Positions 38,053-46,327 of a stretch of 64,000 bases of DNA are shown here, piece by piece. The first letter of the stretch is position 1; the number at the start of each line of letters is the position of its first letter. Source of the stretch: Tunturiibacter gelidiferens (GTDB taxonomy: Bacteria; Acidobacteriota; Terriglobia; Terriglobales; Acidobacteriaceae); the NCBI RefSeq assembly GCF_013410115.1, contig NZ_JACCCV010000001.1, forward strand, positions 496,001 through 560,000. The letters are read 5' to 3'. Under the pieces are notes generated by a model. That model had not been told where the DNA came from and made no database searches. It was given only the letters and a program-made list of their open reading frames with translations. A program made the position numbers and the translations under genes.

Positions 38053-38403
38053 TCAGCTGGCGATGGTGCCCTGATGAAAGACGAGCTGCCAGCGGTTGTC
38101 GCGAAAGATCCACAGGGAGGAGCGGTGGGAGACGGCGACTGAGGTGGTGGCGCGGTAGGTGGCGAGAACGATGTTCTCTGCGAGTTGTGCGATGTAGAAG
38201 TGGTGGATAGTCGCGTGGCGGGCGGCGCTGGTGAGCAGAACGTCTATGACTTGCTGGCGGTTGAAGACGCGGCCGGAGGTGCAGAACTCTCTGTACTCTT
38301 CGGCGAAGAACGGGATGAGCGCGGTGCGGTCAGCCTCGCGGTCAGGGTGGAGGAGACGCTCTTCGAGCGCGTAGAGATGGTCTTGAAGTTCGGTCTTTTT
38401 CAT
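38053..38403 (-). CDS. SnoaL/NTF2-like domain protein (DUF4440 type)
   Basis: A 116-residue single-domain protein. The layout, an N-terminal helix (HLYALEERLLHPDREAD) followed by curved strands ending in SLWIFRDNRWQLVFHQGT, is that of DUF4440/NTF2-like proteins, where the C-terminal W-x-hydrophobic-x-x-x-x-W-x-hydrophobic-x-x-H-Q pattern is common. No catalytic residues can be assigned. It follows prmC by 60 bp on the same strand. Confidence 0.8.
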   Translation of the reverse strand: MKKTELQDHLYALEERLLHPDREADRTALIPFFAEEYREFCTSGRVFNRQQVIDVLLTSAARHATIHHFYIAQLAENIVLATYRATTSVAVSHRSSLWIFRDNRWQLVFHQGTIAS

Positions 38404-38463
38404 GGAACACAGGCTCCAACTGTTATACGAACAACAGAGTAGAGGGTTTCATTGTGACAGATT

Positions 38464-39336
38464 TTAGTGTTCCGGGTGGAAGGAGTTCGGCCTGCGCGCG
38501 AGGGCGACGCGTGGGATCTGCCGGAGATCGTTGACGAAGGTGACGTCGTTCCATCCGGCGAGTAGGTGGGTGAGCGGTTTCTGCTGTCCGTGGCCGATCT
38601 CCAAGGCTAGTATGCCGTTTGGTTTGAGTGCGCTCGCGGCCGCCGGAATGAGTCGGCGGTAGATGTCGAGGCCGGTTTCGCCTGCGAAGAGTGCAGTGGC
38701 GGGCTCGTGGTCGCGAACCTGGGGATGCAGGGTGGGTCGGTCGGATTCGGGGATGTAGGGCGGGTTGCTGAGGATGGCATCGAAGGTCTGGCCAAGAGAT
38801 TTGATGGTGGCGAGGAGATCGGATCGAACGAAGTGGATGCGATTGGCTACGTCGTGTTCTCGCGCATTGCGCTCTGCGATGGCGAGAGCCTCGGAGGATA
38901 GGTCGAGGGCTGTGATCTCGGCGAGCGGAAGATGGACGGCGAGCGCGATGGCGATGGCTCCCGATCCGGTGCCGATATCGACGAGCTTCACGGGCCGGTT
39001 CGCGGGGAGCAGCTTGAGGACGGCTTCGACGAGATGTTCGGTCTCGGGGCGTGGGATGAGGACAGCGGGGGTGACGTGGAGACGCAGGCCGTAGAACTCC
39101 TGCTCCCCGATGATGTACTGGATGGGCTCGAGCTTGAGACGTCGCTGGACCGCGATCTGATAGAGAGCGTCTTGTTCGGGGGAGAGATCGCGGTCGGGAT
39201 ATGCGATGAGGGTCACGCGAGAGATCTGCAGCGTGTGGAGGAGGAGGTGCTCGGCGTCGCGGTGGGCGTGTTCGCTGAGGTGTGGGTTGGCGGCCAGCTC
39301 TGCAGCGGCGTTGGTGATGGCCTGGCGGAGGGTCAT
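38464..39336 (-). CDS. prmC: Release factor glutamine N5-methyltransferase
   Basis: 290 residues. PrmC methylates the Gln of the GGQ motif in release factors RF1 and RF2. Visible: an N-terminal helical domain (about 1-75), IPRPETE (94-100), SAM motif VDIGTGSGAIAIAL (119-132) and the substrate-binding NPPY at 191-194. Its presumed substrate RF1 (prfA) is encoded 1.8 kb upstream in the same direction. The ATG follows the upstream stop by 8 bp, and the AAGG of the likely ribosome-binding site overlaps that stop codon. Confidence 0.95.
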   Translation of the reverse strand: MTLRQAITNAAAELAANPHLSEHAHRDAEHLLLHTLQISRVTLIAYPDRDLSPEQDALYQIAVQRRLKLEPIQYIIGEQEFYGLRLHVTPAVLIPRPETEHLVEAVLKLLPANRPVKLVDIGTGSGAIAIALAVHLPLAEITALDLSSEALAIAERNAREHDVANRIHFVRSDLLATIKSLGQTFDAILSNPPYIPESDRPTLHPQVRDHEPATALFAGETGLDIYRRLIPAAASALKPNGILALEIGHGQQKPLTHLLAGWNDVTFVNDLRQIPRVALARRPNSFHPEH

Positions 39337-39344
39337 GCTGACGG

Positions 39345-40157
39345 CTACCTTGACTGCGGCTGGGTGGAGTCTGAGGTTGTGGGGAGGATGGTCGAGCTGG
39401 CGGCGAAGCGATGGTAGTTGGTGTACTTCGCGGTGAAGCGGAAGGCGTTCGTCTTTGGGGTCTCTGTGGTGAAGGCGACGATCGTGGAGGGGAGCCAGAA
39501 GGATCTTCCCTTGAGGGTGACGGGGGCGAAGTCAACCGAGGCTGTGCCTAGAACTGCTTGATCTTTGCCGATGGGATGAGGGACTGTGCGTTCGATGTGC
39601 GTGACTTGCATGGAGGCGTCGATGACGAATTTGCCGGCGGTGCCCGGTTGAATCGAGACACAGGCAGGTTGTTTCGCGGCGGCCTCGCGAGCGGTGAAGG
39701 TGAAGGCTTGGGTGCCGGGAGATGCAGGGGAAGAGGGATCGGCCTGGTAGTCGAAACACTCGCGCCGATCAGCGGAGAGAAACTTCGCGAGTGCGCCGCT
39801 GAAGCCTCCGTTGAACGAAATGGGCATGTCGAGTTTTTTGCTGTTCGATGGTTTGCCGTTGATTGACTTCACTTCGCGGGACTCTTCGAGGGTGGCAGCC
39901 GGTGGGGCTGATCGAGAGACGCGGAAGAGCGCTTCGACGGTGGTTTCGTGCTTGAGCTTGCCGTCACGGATCTCCTGTGAGCTGATGCGCTCGTCGCAGA
40001 GGAAGCTGGGGACGGTGGCCTTGTACTGCTCGGTGTTGGCTTCGACGCGGGAGAGGATCTGGTCGAGCGCGGGGGCGGGCTGCTGGGCCAGGGCAGTGGC
40101 GAAGCATCCGAGTAGGCTGGCGAGAGGTGTGCGTGCGAAGAGTGAAGAGAGGCGCAT
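39345..40157 (-). CDS. Secreted protein of unknown function
   Basis: 270 residues with an N-terminal signal peptide (MRLSSLFARTPLASLLGCFA, probable cleavage after ALA-Q). The mature part starts with a helix (LDQILSRVEANTEQYKATV) followed by FLCDERISSQEI and beta-rich sequence. I recall related proteins of this layout from Acidobacteriota, always unannotated. No catalytic motif was seen. It is sandwiched between the VOC gene and prmC in a tight same-strand run. Confidence 0.7.
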   Translation of the reverse strand: MRLSSLFARTPLASLLGCFATALAQQPAPALDQILSRVEANTEQYKATVPSFLCDERISSQEIRDGKLKHETTVEALFRVSRSAPPAATLEESREVKSINGKPSNSKKLDMPISFNGGFSGALAKFLSADRRECFDYQADPSSPASPGTQAFTFTAREAAAKQPACVSIQPGTAGKFVIDASMQVTHIERTVPHPIGKDQAVLGTASVDFAPVTLKGRSFWLPSTIVAFTTETPKTNAFRFTAKYTNYHRFAASSTILPTTSDSTQPQSR

Positions 40158-40191
40158 GCGTGACTTTACGGTAGCAGAGGGGAGATGGTTG

Positions 40192-41049
40192 CTAGCGAGT
40201 TTCGAGGATCAGGACGTTGCCGTCGGGGTCGATCACAGTGAGGGTGGTTCCGTTTTTCACGGTGAAGACGCCTTCTTTGTGGAGGTGGCGTGCTGCCTTG
40301 CCGAGATTGGTCGATTCCATAGTGATGCGTGCGTGACTCCCGGGGGTCGCAGGCATGATTTCAACCTCCTGACCACTTTCGCCGGGCATGTGAAGACTCA
40401 TCGGATCGTTGGCGATGGGCTTGAAGTTGAGCTGGTTAATGTAAAAGTCGCGTGCGGAGGAGGGGTCGGCCATGGGGAGCGAGATGGCAATCAGCTTTTC
40501 GGCGACGCGGTCCGGGCCGAGGTGCTTGCCCTGGTCTTCGCTGTGGAGTGAGCCCGGCATGTACTGGGTGTACTCGATGGTCTGCGGCCCGGAGAGCTGG
40601 GTGGGGCCTCCCATGATGAAGCGCAGGTTCCCGGTATCTGTTTTGCGAACGGGTGTGGGGGTGAGGCCGTGGCTGAGGTAGTTGTCGTTGATTGCCTGGA
40701 CGTCTGCGCCTTCGAAGCAGAGGCTCAGGAAGCCGGTGTCGGTATCCGTTGGGGTGGACGCGTGGAGTTCGATGAACTGCGTGTCGTTGATCTTGATGAA
40801 GGACTCATAGGGGACATTGTCTTTGCGAAGGTCAAAGGCCTGTTCGAAGCCGAGTTTTTCGTAGAAGGCGACGGAGTTGGCGAGATCGTGGACACGAAGC
40901 GCGACGTGGGCGATGCCGTTGAAGGGTGGTGTTTTGGTATCGGGCTGCGCGTAAAGCAGGGGTACGAGAAGGATTGAGACAAGTGCGAAGAGGATGAGGT
41001 GCATCGCGGGACGGGCAGAGCGGCGGCCGCTCCGGTGCTGCCTGATCAT
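40192..41049 (-). CDS. Secreted or membrane-anchored VOC-family (glyoxalase-fold) protein
   Basis: 285 residues: a hydrophobic N-terminus (about 17-35, LILFALVSILLVPLLYA) that is probably a signal peptide, then two VOC modules. The first begins HVALRVHDLANSVAFYEKLG; the second contains LPMADPSSARDFYINQLNF and ends TVIDPDGNVLILETR, the classic last strand. Candidate metal ligands include His in HVAL and Glu in FIELHAS. ATG 41049 has AAAAGGA about 7 bases upstream. Export of a VOC protein is less common than a cytoplasmic location. Activity unknown. Confidence 0.82.
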   Translation of the reverse strand: MIRQHRSGRRSARPAMHLILFALVSILLVPLLYAQPDTKTPPFNGIAHVALRVHDLANSVAFYEKLGFEQAFDLRKDNVPYESFIKINDTQFIELHASTPTDTDTGFLSLCFEGADVQAINDNYLSHGLTPTPVRKTDTGNLRFIMGGPTQLSGPQTIEYTQYMPGSLHSEDQGKHLGPDRVAEKLIAISLPMADPSSARDFYINQLNFKPIANDPMSLHMPGESGQEVEIMPATPGSHARITMESTNLGKAARHLHKEGVFTVKNGTTLTVIDPDGNVLILETR

Positions 41050-41143
41050 AGGTCGATCCTTTTGGAGGCGCTGACCGGGTTTTCGCTGTGGAGATGCGAA
41101 TACCAGGTCAGCCGCCTCCTCGTTCGTTGCTGGCGGAGGCAGG

Positions 41144-42220
41144 TCAGGCGGCTTCCGCTTCGGCCTTGAGTTTTTCGGCGGTGTAGTGCGCGATGAGGGC
41201 GTCGATGGTGGGTTGGATCTGCCCTTCCATCACCATCGCGAGCTGGTGGTTGGTGAGGCCGATGCGGTGGTCGGTAAGGCGGTTCTGCGGGAAGTTGTAG
41301 GTGCGAATCTTCTCGCTGCGGTCGCCGGAGCCGATCTGCTGCTTGCGGTCCTTGGCCTGGAGCTGATGGATGCGTTCTGCCTCCACCTCATAGAGGCGGG
41401 CGCGGAGCACGCGCATACCCTTCTCGCGATTCTTGATCTGCGATTTTTCGTCCTGGCAGCTGACGACGGTATTGGTCGGGAGATGTGTGATGCGCACGGC
41501 CGAATAGGTCGTGTTCACCGACTGGCCGCCGGGTCCGGAGGAGCAGAAGGTGTCGATGCGCAGATCCTTCGCTTCGATCTTGATGTCGACCTCTTCGGCC
41601 TCGGGGAGCACAGCGACGGTAATGGCTGAGGTATGGACGCGGCCTTGAGTTTCGGTCGCTGGAACGCGCTGTACGCGATGTACGCCGGATTCGTACTTCA
41701 ACTGCGAGTAGACGTTTTCACCTTCGATGATAGCGGTGATGTCCTTGAGGCCGTGGCCGATGCCGGATTCGGTCTGGGAGAGGATCTCGACCTTCCATTT
41801 GTGTTGCTCGGCGAAGCGCATGTACATGCGGAAGACCTCTGCGACAAAGAGTGCGGCTTCGTCGCCTCCGGTTCCGGCGCGCAGCTCGAGGATGACGTTC
41901 TTCTCGTCGTTGGGATCCTTCGGGAGGAGCAGAACCTTTAGCTGCTCTTCCACGGGCTCGAGACGCGGCTCCAGCGTGTCGAGCTCGGCCTGTGCCATCT
42001 CCTTTACTTCGGGGTCGGGGTCGGCCAGCATGGCCTTGGCTTCGGCGATGCCATCCCTGATCTTGCGGTACTCGCGAAACTTCTCGACGGTGGGCTCCAT
42101 GTCGCGGTGCTGCTTGGCGATGGCCTGAAACTTCTTCTGGTCGTTGACCAGGGTCGGGTCTGACATCTGCTTACCGAGGTCTTCGTAACGGGCTTCGAGT
42201 TGGTCGAGGCGGTCGAACAT
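41144..42220 (-). CDS. prfA: Peptide chain release factor 1
   Basis: A 358-residue class I release factor recognising UAA and UAG. The anticodon-like PAT motif (187-189, [10 protein letters not shown]) identifies RF1 rather than RF2, and the peptidyl-hydrolysis motif GGQ is at 231-233 ([12 protein letters not shown]); its Gln is the PrmC target. Length matches the family (about 355-360). It is the first gene of the minus-strand run that also holds prmC. Confidence 0.97.
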   Translation of the reverse strand: MFDRLDQLEARYEDLGKQMSDPTLVNDQKKFQAIAKQHRDMEPTVEKFREYRKIRDGIAEAKAMLADPDPEVKEMAQAELDTLEPRLEPVEEQLKVLLLPKDPNDEKNVILELRAGTGGDEAALFVAEVFRMYMRFAEQHKWKVEILSQTESGIGHGLKDITAIIEGENVYSQLKYESGVHRVQRVPATETQGRVHTSAITVAVLPEAEEVDIKIEAKDLRIDTFCSSGPGGQSVNTTYSAVRITHLPTNTVVSCQDEKSQIKNREKGMRVLRARLYEVEAERIHQLQAKDRKQQIGSGDRSEKIRTYNFPQNRLTDHRIGLTNHQLAMVMEGQIQPTIDALIAHYTAEKLKAEAEAA

Positions 42221-42385
42221 AGCTACTCCATTGATTGAAAGGTGATTAGGGTTCAGGAGAATCGGATAAAAGGAGAGGCGCAGCTAGGCAAAGTCGTGAC
42301 GGTCGGGGGACTCGGTCACGTGGGGGGTGTACACCGGATTTGCAAGTGCGTTCATCTCTGTTTAGATGTTACTCCTGACCTGGAT

Positions 42386-42428
42386 GATGCGAAATGCATC
42401 TTTTACAGGGAAGTTCCATTTTCGAACT
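42386..42428. promoter_or_regulatory. Two small palindromes upstream of the DNA ligase gene
   Basis: GATGC-GAAAT-GCATC followed by TTTT at 42386-42404, then AGTTC-CATTTTC-GAACT at 42412-42428, ending 27 bp before the ligase ATG. The second has the size and spacing of a repressor site and is GTTC/GAAC-based like several LexA boxes, but the acidobacterial LexA consensus is not something I can confirm. Confidence 0.35.
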
Positions 42429-42455
42429 CAATTTCGGCAAGGGGTCTGCTTCTAA

Positions 42456-44534
42456 ATGGGTTTATTTGCTGCAGTGGCAGGCTTGGCGGAGCAGTTGGCT
42501 GGTGAGCCTGGGCGCCTGAAGAAGCGGGCAGCGATCTCAGCGGCGATTGCGGCCGCGCATAAAGCTGCGCCCGAAGGTGAAGATGCGGGGTGGTTTGCAC
42601 TGTATGTTGCCGGAACGCCGTTTGCGGAGGCGGATTCGCGCAAGCTGAACGCTGGCGGGGCGTTGTTGTCGAAGACGCTGCTGGCTGTGAGCGGGGCCAG
42701 CGATCAGGCTTTGACTTTAGCTTATCGGCGGCATGGGGATATGGGTGCCGCGGCATACGATCTGCTGGTCGCTGCCGGAGCTGCCGGTGCGGCCAAGACG
42801 GCTGAGCTATCGCTTGCCGAGGTAGCCGAGGCTTTTGCGGCGATGGCGGTGGCGAAGACGACGGCGATTCGGGCGGCTCTGGTCGAAGGTTTGCTGCGGC
42901 GGGCGACTCCGCTCGAGGCGAAGTATCTGCTGAAACTGATGCTCGGCGACATGCGGATTGGAGTGAAGCAGAGCCTGGTGGAGGAGGCGATCGCCGTCGC
43001 GGCTGGAGCTTCGGTGGAGGCGGTGCGGCGAGCGGTGATGCTGGAGGCGGATCTCGGCAGCGCGGTGCGCCGAGCGTTTTCCGGGACGTTGAATGAGGCG
43101 AGAATGCGGCTGTTTCATCCGCTGGGATTCATGCTGGCCTCGCCGGTCGAGACGCCGGAGGAGGCGGTGGAGCGATTCACCGAGAAGCCTGCAAAGGTGC
43201 CGGTCGTAAAAACTAAGAAACCGCGAAAGAGCAAAAAGGCGGAGGACAGTCTGAGGCGGGCGATGGAGCTCGATCCTGACCGCGAAGCCGAAGTTGCGCT
43301 CGCCGTGGAGGCTGAAGGCGACACGCCTGGTGAGGTTGTTTCCCCGCAAAAGCTCGATGTCGATGCCGAGGAGTTTGAGGATGCTCCCCCGGAAGATGTG
43401 ATTGCAAAAAGCATACCGGAGGAGGGAGATGAGACGGCGGCGAACGCTCAGCAGACGCAGGGTATCGAAGCGTTTCTCGAGGATAAGTACGACGGCATGC
43501 GGGCGCAGGTGCACTGCGGAGATGCCAGTCAGCCAGGGCGGGTGGCGATCTACTCTCGCAACAAGGAAGATGTGACAGAGAGCTTTCCGGAGTTAGAGGA
43601 GGCGTTTGCGCAGGTCTGCTCGGAGGTAAGCGGAGCGACGGGCTCGCTGATTTTGGACGGTGAGATTCTGGGGTGGGACTTCGAACAGGGACGTGCGCTG
43701 CCGTTCGCGGTGTTGGGGCAAAGGATCGGACGCAAGCGGGTTTCAAACGAATGGCGTCAGCAGGTGCCGGTAGTGTTTATGGCCTTCGACCTGATGTGCG
43801 AGGATGGCGAACTGCTGCTGGAGTTCCCGTTGCGTGAGCGGCGCAATCGGTTGGAGGCGGCGGTGGAGCGGCTTGTTGAGCGGGTGGTGTCGCCGCTGAT
43901 AGTTGATGAACGGGCTCGCGATTCGCAGGCGGTGTTGTTTGCAGGTGAGGAGAGCGCAGGTATGGAGAGACTGATGATCTCGCCGTCGCGCCTGGTGGAG
44001 TCGGCCGAGGATATTGATCGGGCGTACTCAGACGCGAGGGCGCGGGCAAACGAAGGCGTAATGCTGAAGGCGGCGGGGTCTGTGTATCAGCCGGGGCGGC
44101 GTGGCCTCGCGTGGGTGAAGCTAAAGCGTGAACTGGCGACGCTGGATGTTGTGGTGACAGGGGCGGAGTTTGGGCATGGGAAGCGTGCAGGGATCTTGAG
44201 TGATTACACGTTTGCGGTGCGAGGAGCTGATGGCGAGTTACTCAATGTGGGCAAGGCTTATTCGGGTCTCACCGATGTCGAGATTGCCGAGATGAGCGCA
44301 TGGATGATGGAACACACTCTCGAAGATCAGGGATTCTTCCGCACGGTCGAACCGTTGATGGTGCTGGAGGTAGCGTTCAACAACATTATGCGCAGCGGAC
44401 GTCATGCGAGCGGCTTTGCGCTGCGGTTTCCACGCATACTGAAGATCAGGACAGACAAGCCGGTGAGCGAGATTGACACGGTCGCACGGGTCGAAGAGGT
44501 CTATCAGTCGCAGGTGGATAAGCCGGTGGAGTAA
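42456..44534 (+). CDS. ATP-dependent DNA ligase with a long acidic insert
   Basis: 692 residues. The N-terminal ligase domain (about 1-235) ends with FHPLGFMLASPVET. The nucleotidyltransferase domain has motif I EDKYDGMR with the adenylated Lys344, motif III FMAFDLMC, motif IV EGVMLK and motif V VKLKRE, followed by the OB domain. Between ERFTEKPAK and AFLEDKYDG a stretch of about 95 residues (about 241-338) is charged and low in complexity (Lys then Glu/Asp rich), where relatives join directly. The main bacterial ligase is NAD-dependent LigA, so this is an accessory repair ligase. It is not linked to Ku. Confidence 0.92.
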   Translation: MGLFAAVAGLAEQLAGEPGRLKKRAAISAAIAAAHKAAPEGEDAGWFALYVAGTPFAEADSRKLNAGGALLSKTLLAVSGASDQALTLAYRRHGDMGAAAYDLLVAAGAAGAAKTAELSLAEVAEAFAAMAVAKTTAIRAALVEGLLRRATPLEAKYLLKLMLGDMRIGVKQSLVEEAIAVAAGASVEAVRRAVMLEADLGSAVRRAFSGTLNEARMRLFHPLGFMLASPVETPEEAVERFTEKPAKVPVVKTKKPRKSKKAEDSLRRAMELDPDREAEVALAVEAEGDTPGEVVSPQKLDVDAEEFEDAPPEDVIAKSIPEEGDETAANAQQTQGIEAFLEDKYDGMRAQVHCGDASQPGRVAIYSRNKEDVTESFPELEEAFAQVCSEVSGATGSLILDGEILGWDFEQGRALPFAVLGQRIGRKRVSNEWRQQVPVVFMAFDLMCEDGELLLEFPLRERRNRLEAAVERLVERVVSPLIVDERARDSQAVLFAGEESAGMERLMISPSRLVESAEDIDRAYSDARARANEGVMLKAAGSVYQPGRRGLAWVKLKRELATLDVVVTGAEFGHGKRAGILSDYTFAVRGADGELLNVGKAYSGLTDVEIAEMSAWMMEHTLEDQGFFRTVEPLMVLEVAFNNIMRSGRHASGFALRFPRILKIRTDKPVSEIDTVARVEEVYQSQVDKPVE

Positions 44535-44575
44535 CCACTCCATCGTCATTGACCGGGGTCTTCTGCATTTACTGA

Positions 44576-44604
44576 TTGATCTGGCACGGTCAGCCTGCTA
44601 CAGT
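44576..44604 (+). promoter_or_regulatory. Candidate sigma-70-type promoter for the membrane protein gene
   Basis: TTGATC (-35, 4/6) and TACAGT (-10, 4/6) separated by 17 bp, ending 31 bp before the ATG at 44636. Spacing is ideal but the boxes are only partial matches. Confidence 0.35.
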
Positions 44605-44635
44605 CCGTTCGATAACCACCTAGCTCGTTGGGGGG

Positions 44636-46195
44636 ATGATGCTCGAAGACAGCCGTGCGCCAGGCAAGGTAACGGGATTTCTTGTCATATTGATCAGCTT
44701 CTTAGCGCTCGACCTTTTGTCGTGGCCGATCTTCTTTTCGTACTATCTCTGGGTCTTCGCGGACAGGAGTAATTTCCTCAACCTCGATTACATGCTGGCT
44801 GAACATCTTCATCTGGGAGTCGATGCCTTTTATCAGTACGGGCTTCTCCCGGTCTTTATTCAGCACCTCTTGTTTGCGATGTACGGACGGGGCTACTGGC
44901 CGATGATCGGTTGCACCATCGTGGTCCTCATCCTGATGGCCGCGTTTTGGTCTCTCTTCCTGCGCTACGTTTCCAGGCGATGGCTTTACCTCCTGGCTGT
45001 TATCACGGTCACTCCATTTCTTTTGTGGGTGAATCCCAATTTTCCTTACTCGCTGGTGCAGTTGTCGATGCTGTTTGCCCTGCTCTTTCTTTTGGAGGGG
45101 CGAGCAGACGCTGCCCTTGCAGTCTCCGTGATTGGTTGCTTCAGCGTTCCGTCGCTACCTCTGCTTCTGACCGGTCTCCTCGCTCTATATATCGCCGCGG
45201 ATTGGTGGCTTAACAGCGACCGTTCAATCTCACTTTTAGTCCGGCGGTTCGCTCCCGGTGTACTAACCTACGTTTTATTGTTTGCTGGCCTGAGTGCGTT
45301 CTTTGGCTTCAGATCAGCCGTGGCGACGGCGTTCCCCATGCTGGGCGTCAAGTTCTACTACGGGTCGGGCAAGATGGATTACAGCGACCTCAAAACGTTC
45401 CTGCACCCTGCCGGACACAGTCTCAAGTACTACATCGCGTATTACATCGTTACACCAGTCACATGGTGGATCCTCAGCACGCTGGCGTTGATTGTCATGG
45501 GAGTGCAGTCCTTCGTGACCATGGTGCGCACCCGTAGACCCGATCCCAAGTATGCGGTCGTTGCATTTTGCGCGGCCTTGCAGGTCTTCTTTGCCGTTGT
45601 CGCTTACAAGGGTGACGGGCAGCATATTATCTACGATCCTATCGTCGCAGTAGGTGTCCTACTGGGGATCTCAGTTCTCGCGACTCCCCGGTGGCAAAAT
45701 CGCCTTCTGATTCTCTTTATCTCTGTTGGATTGTGTGCGCAGGCAGCGCAGGCCAGGGCCACACTCACGGCGTGGAAGGAAACTCACCGCTCCCCGATTA
45801 CGAAGAACCTTTACGCTGAACCTGAGTATGTTCCGCAGATGGCGAAGATTCTCGAGATCGCCTCGAAACACAAGGTGCTGATGATGTCCAATGCGACCGG
45901 AGTTCACAACTATTACCCGGCCATCGGCTCTCCCGACACATGGTTTCTGATGCCCAATCAGCAGCTTCCTACAGACCGCGAACGGATCCTTGCTGACGTC
46001 CGGGCTGCCGAGGTGGTAGTCGAGGACACGACGCATGTTCCGTACTTTACCGACCGCGATCCGGACGTTCAGGCTGAACTTCGCTCGATGTGTCTGACAG
46101 ATGTGACACGCGACTTCCAGATATGGTGGCGGCACCCGCCGGAGTCCGCCGCCTGCAAGGTCAACATGCGCAATACGCGAAGTGGCCCTCAGTAA
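44636..46195 (+). CDS. Polytopic membrane protein of unknown function
   Basis: 519 residues with about ten hydrophobic segments between residues 10 and 375 and a soluble C-terminal part of about 135 residues. The first extracytoplasmic loop (FADRSNFLNLDYMLAEHLHL) and overall shape resemble GT-C glycosyltransferases, but a clear catalytic Asp/Glu motif was not identified, so the assignment is left open. The C-terminal domain has EVVVEDTTHVPYF and ends in a Cys-containing tail. GGGGGG directly precedes the ATG; a second ATG follows immediately and may be the true start. Confidence 0.7.
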   Translation: MMLEDSRAPGKVTGFLVILISFLALDLLSWPIFFSYYLWVFADRSNFLNLDYMLAEHLHLGVDAFYQYGLLPVFIQHLLFAMYGRGYWPMIGCTIVVLILMAAFWSLFLRYVSRRWLYLLAVITVTPFLLWVNPNFPYSLVQLSMLFALLFLLEGRADAALAVSVIGCFSVPSLPLLLTGLLALYIAADWWLNSDRSISLLVRRFAPGVLTYVLLFAGLSAFFGFRSAVATAFPMLGVKFYYGSGKMDYSDLKTFLHPAGHSLKYYIAYYIVTPVTWWILSTLALIVMGVQSFVTMVRTRRPDPKYAVVAFCAALQVFFAVVAYKGDGQHIIYDPIVAVGVLLGISVLATPRWQNRLLILFISVGLCAQAAQARATLTAWKETHRSPITKNLYAEPEYVPQMAKILEIASKHKVLMMSNATGVHNYYPAIGSPDTWFLMPNQQLPTDRERILADVRAAEVVVEDTTHVPYFTDRDPDVQAELRSMCLTDVTRDFQIWWRHPPESAACKVNMRNTRSGPQ

Positions 46196-46327
46196 CCTGC
46201 GTCGCCGAACGATGACATGCTTTTTAAAGCGGAGTCATGCACTACGCGAGCTAATCTTCAGAGCCGCGATCGGCCTCGTTCATCCCAGCACGTGACAGAT
46301 CTATCCACCCGGGCGGAGAATGCTGGA

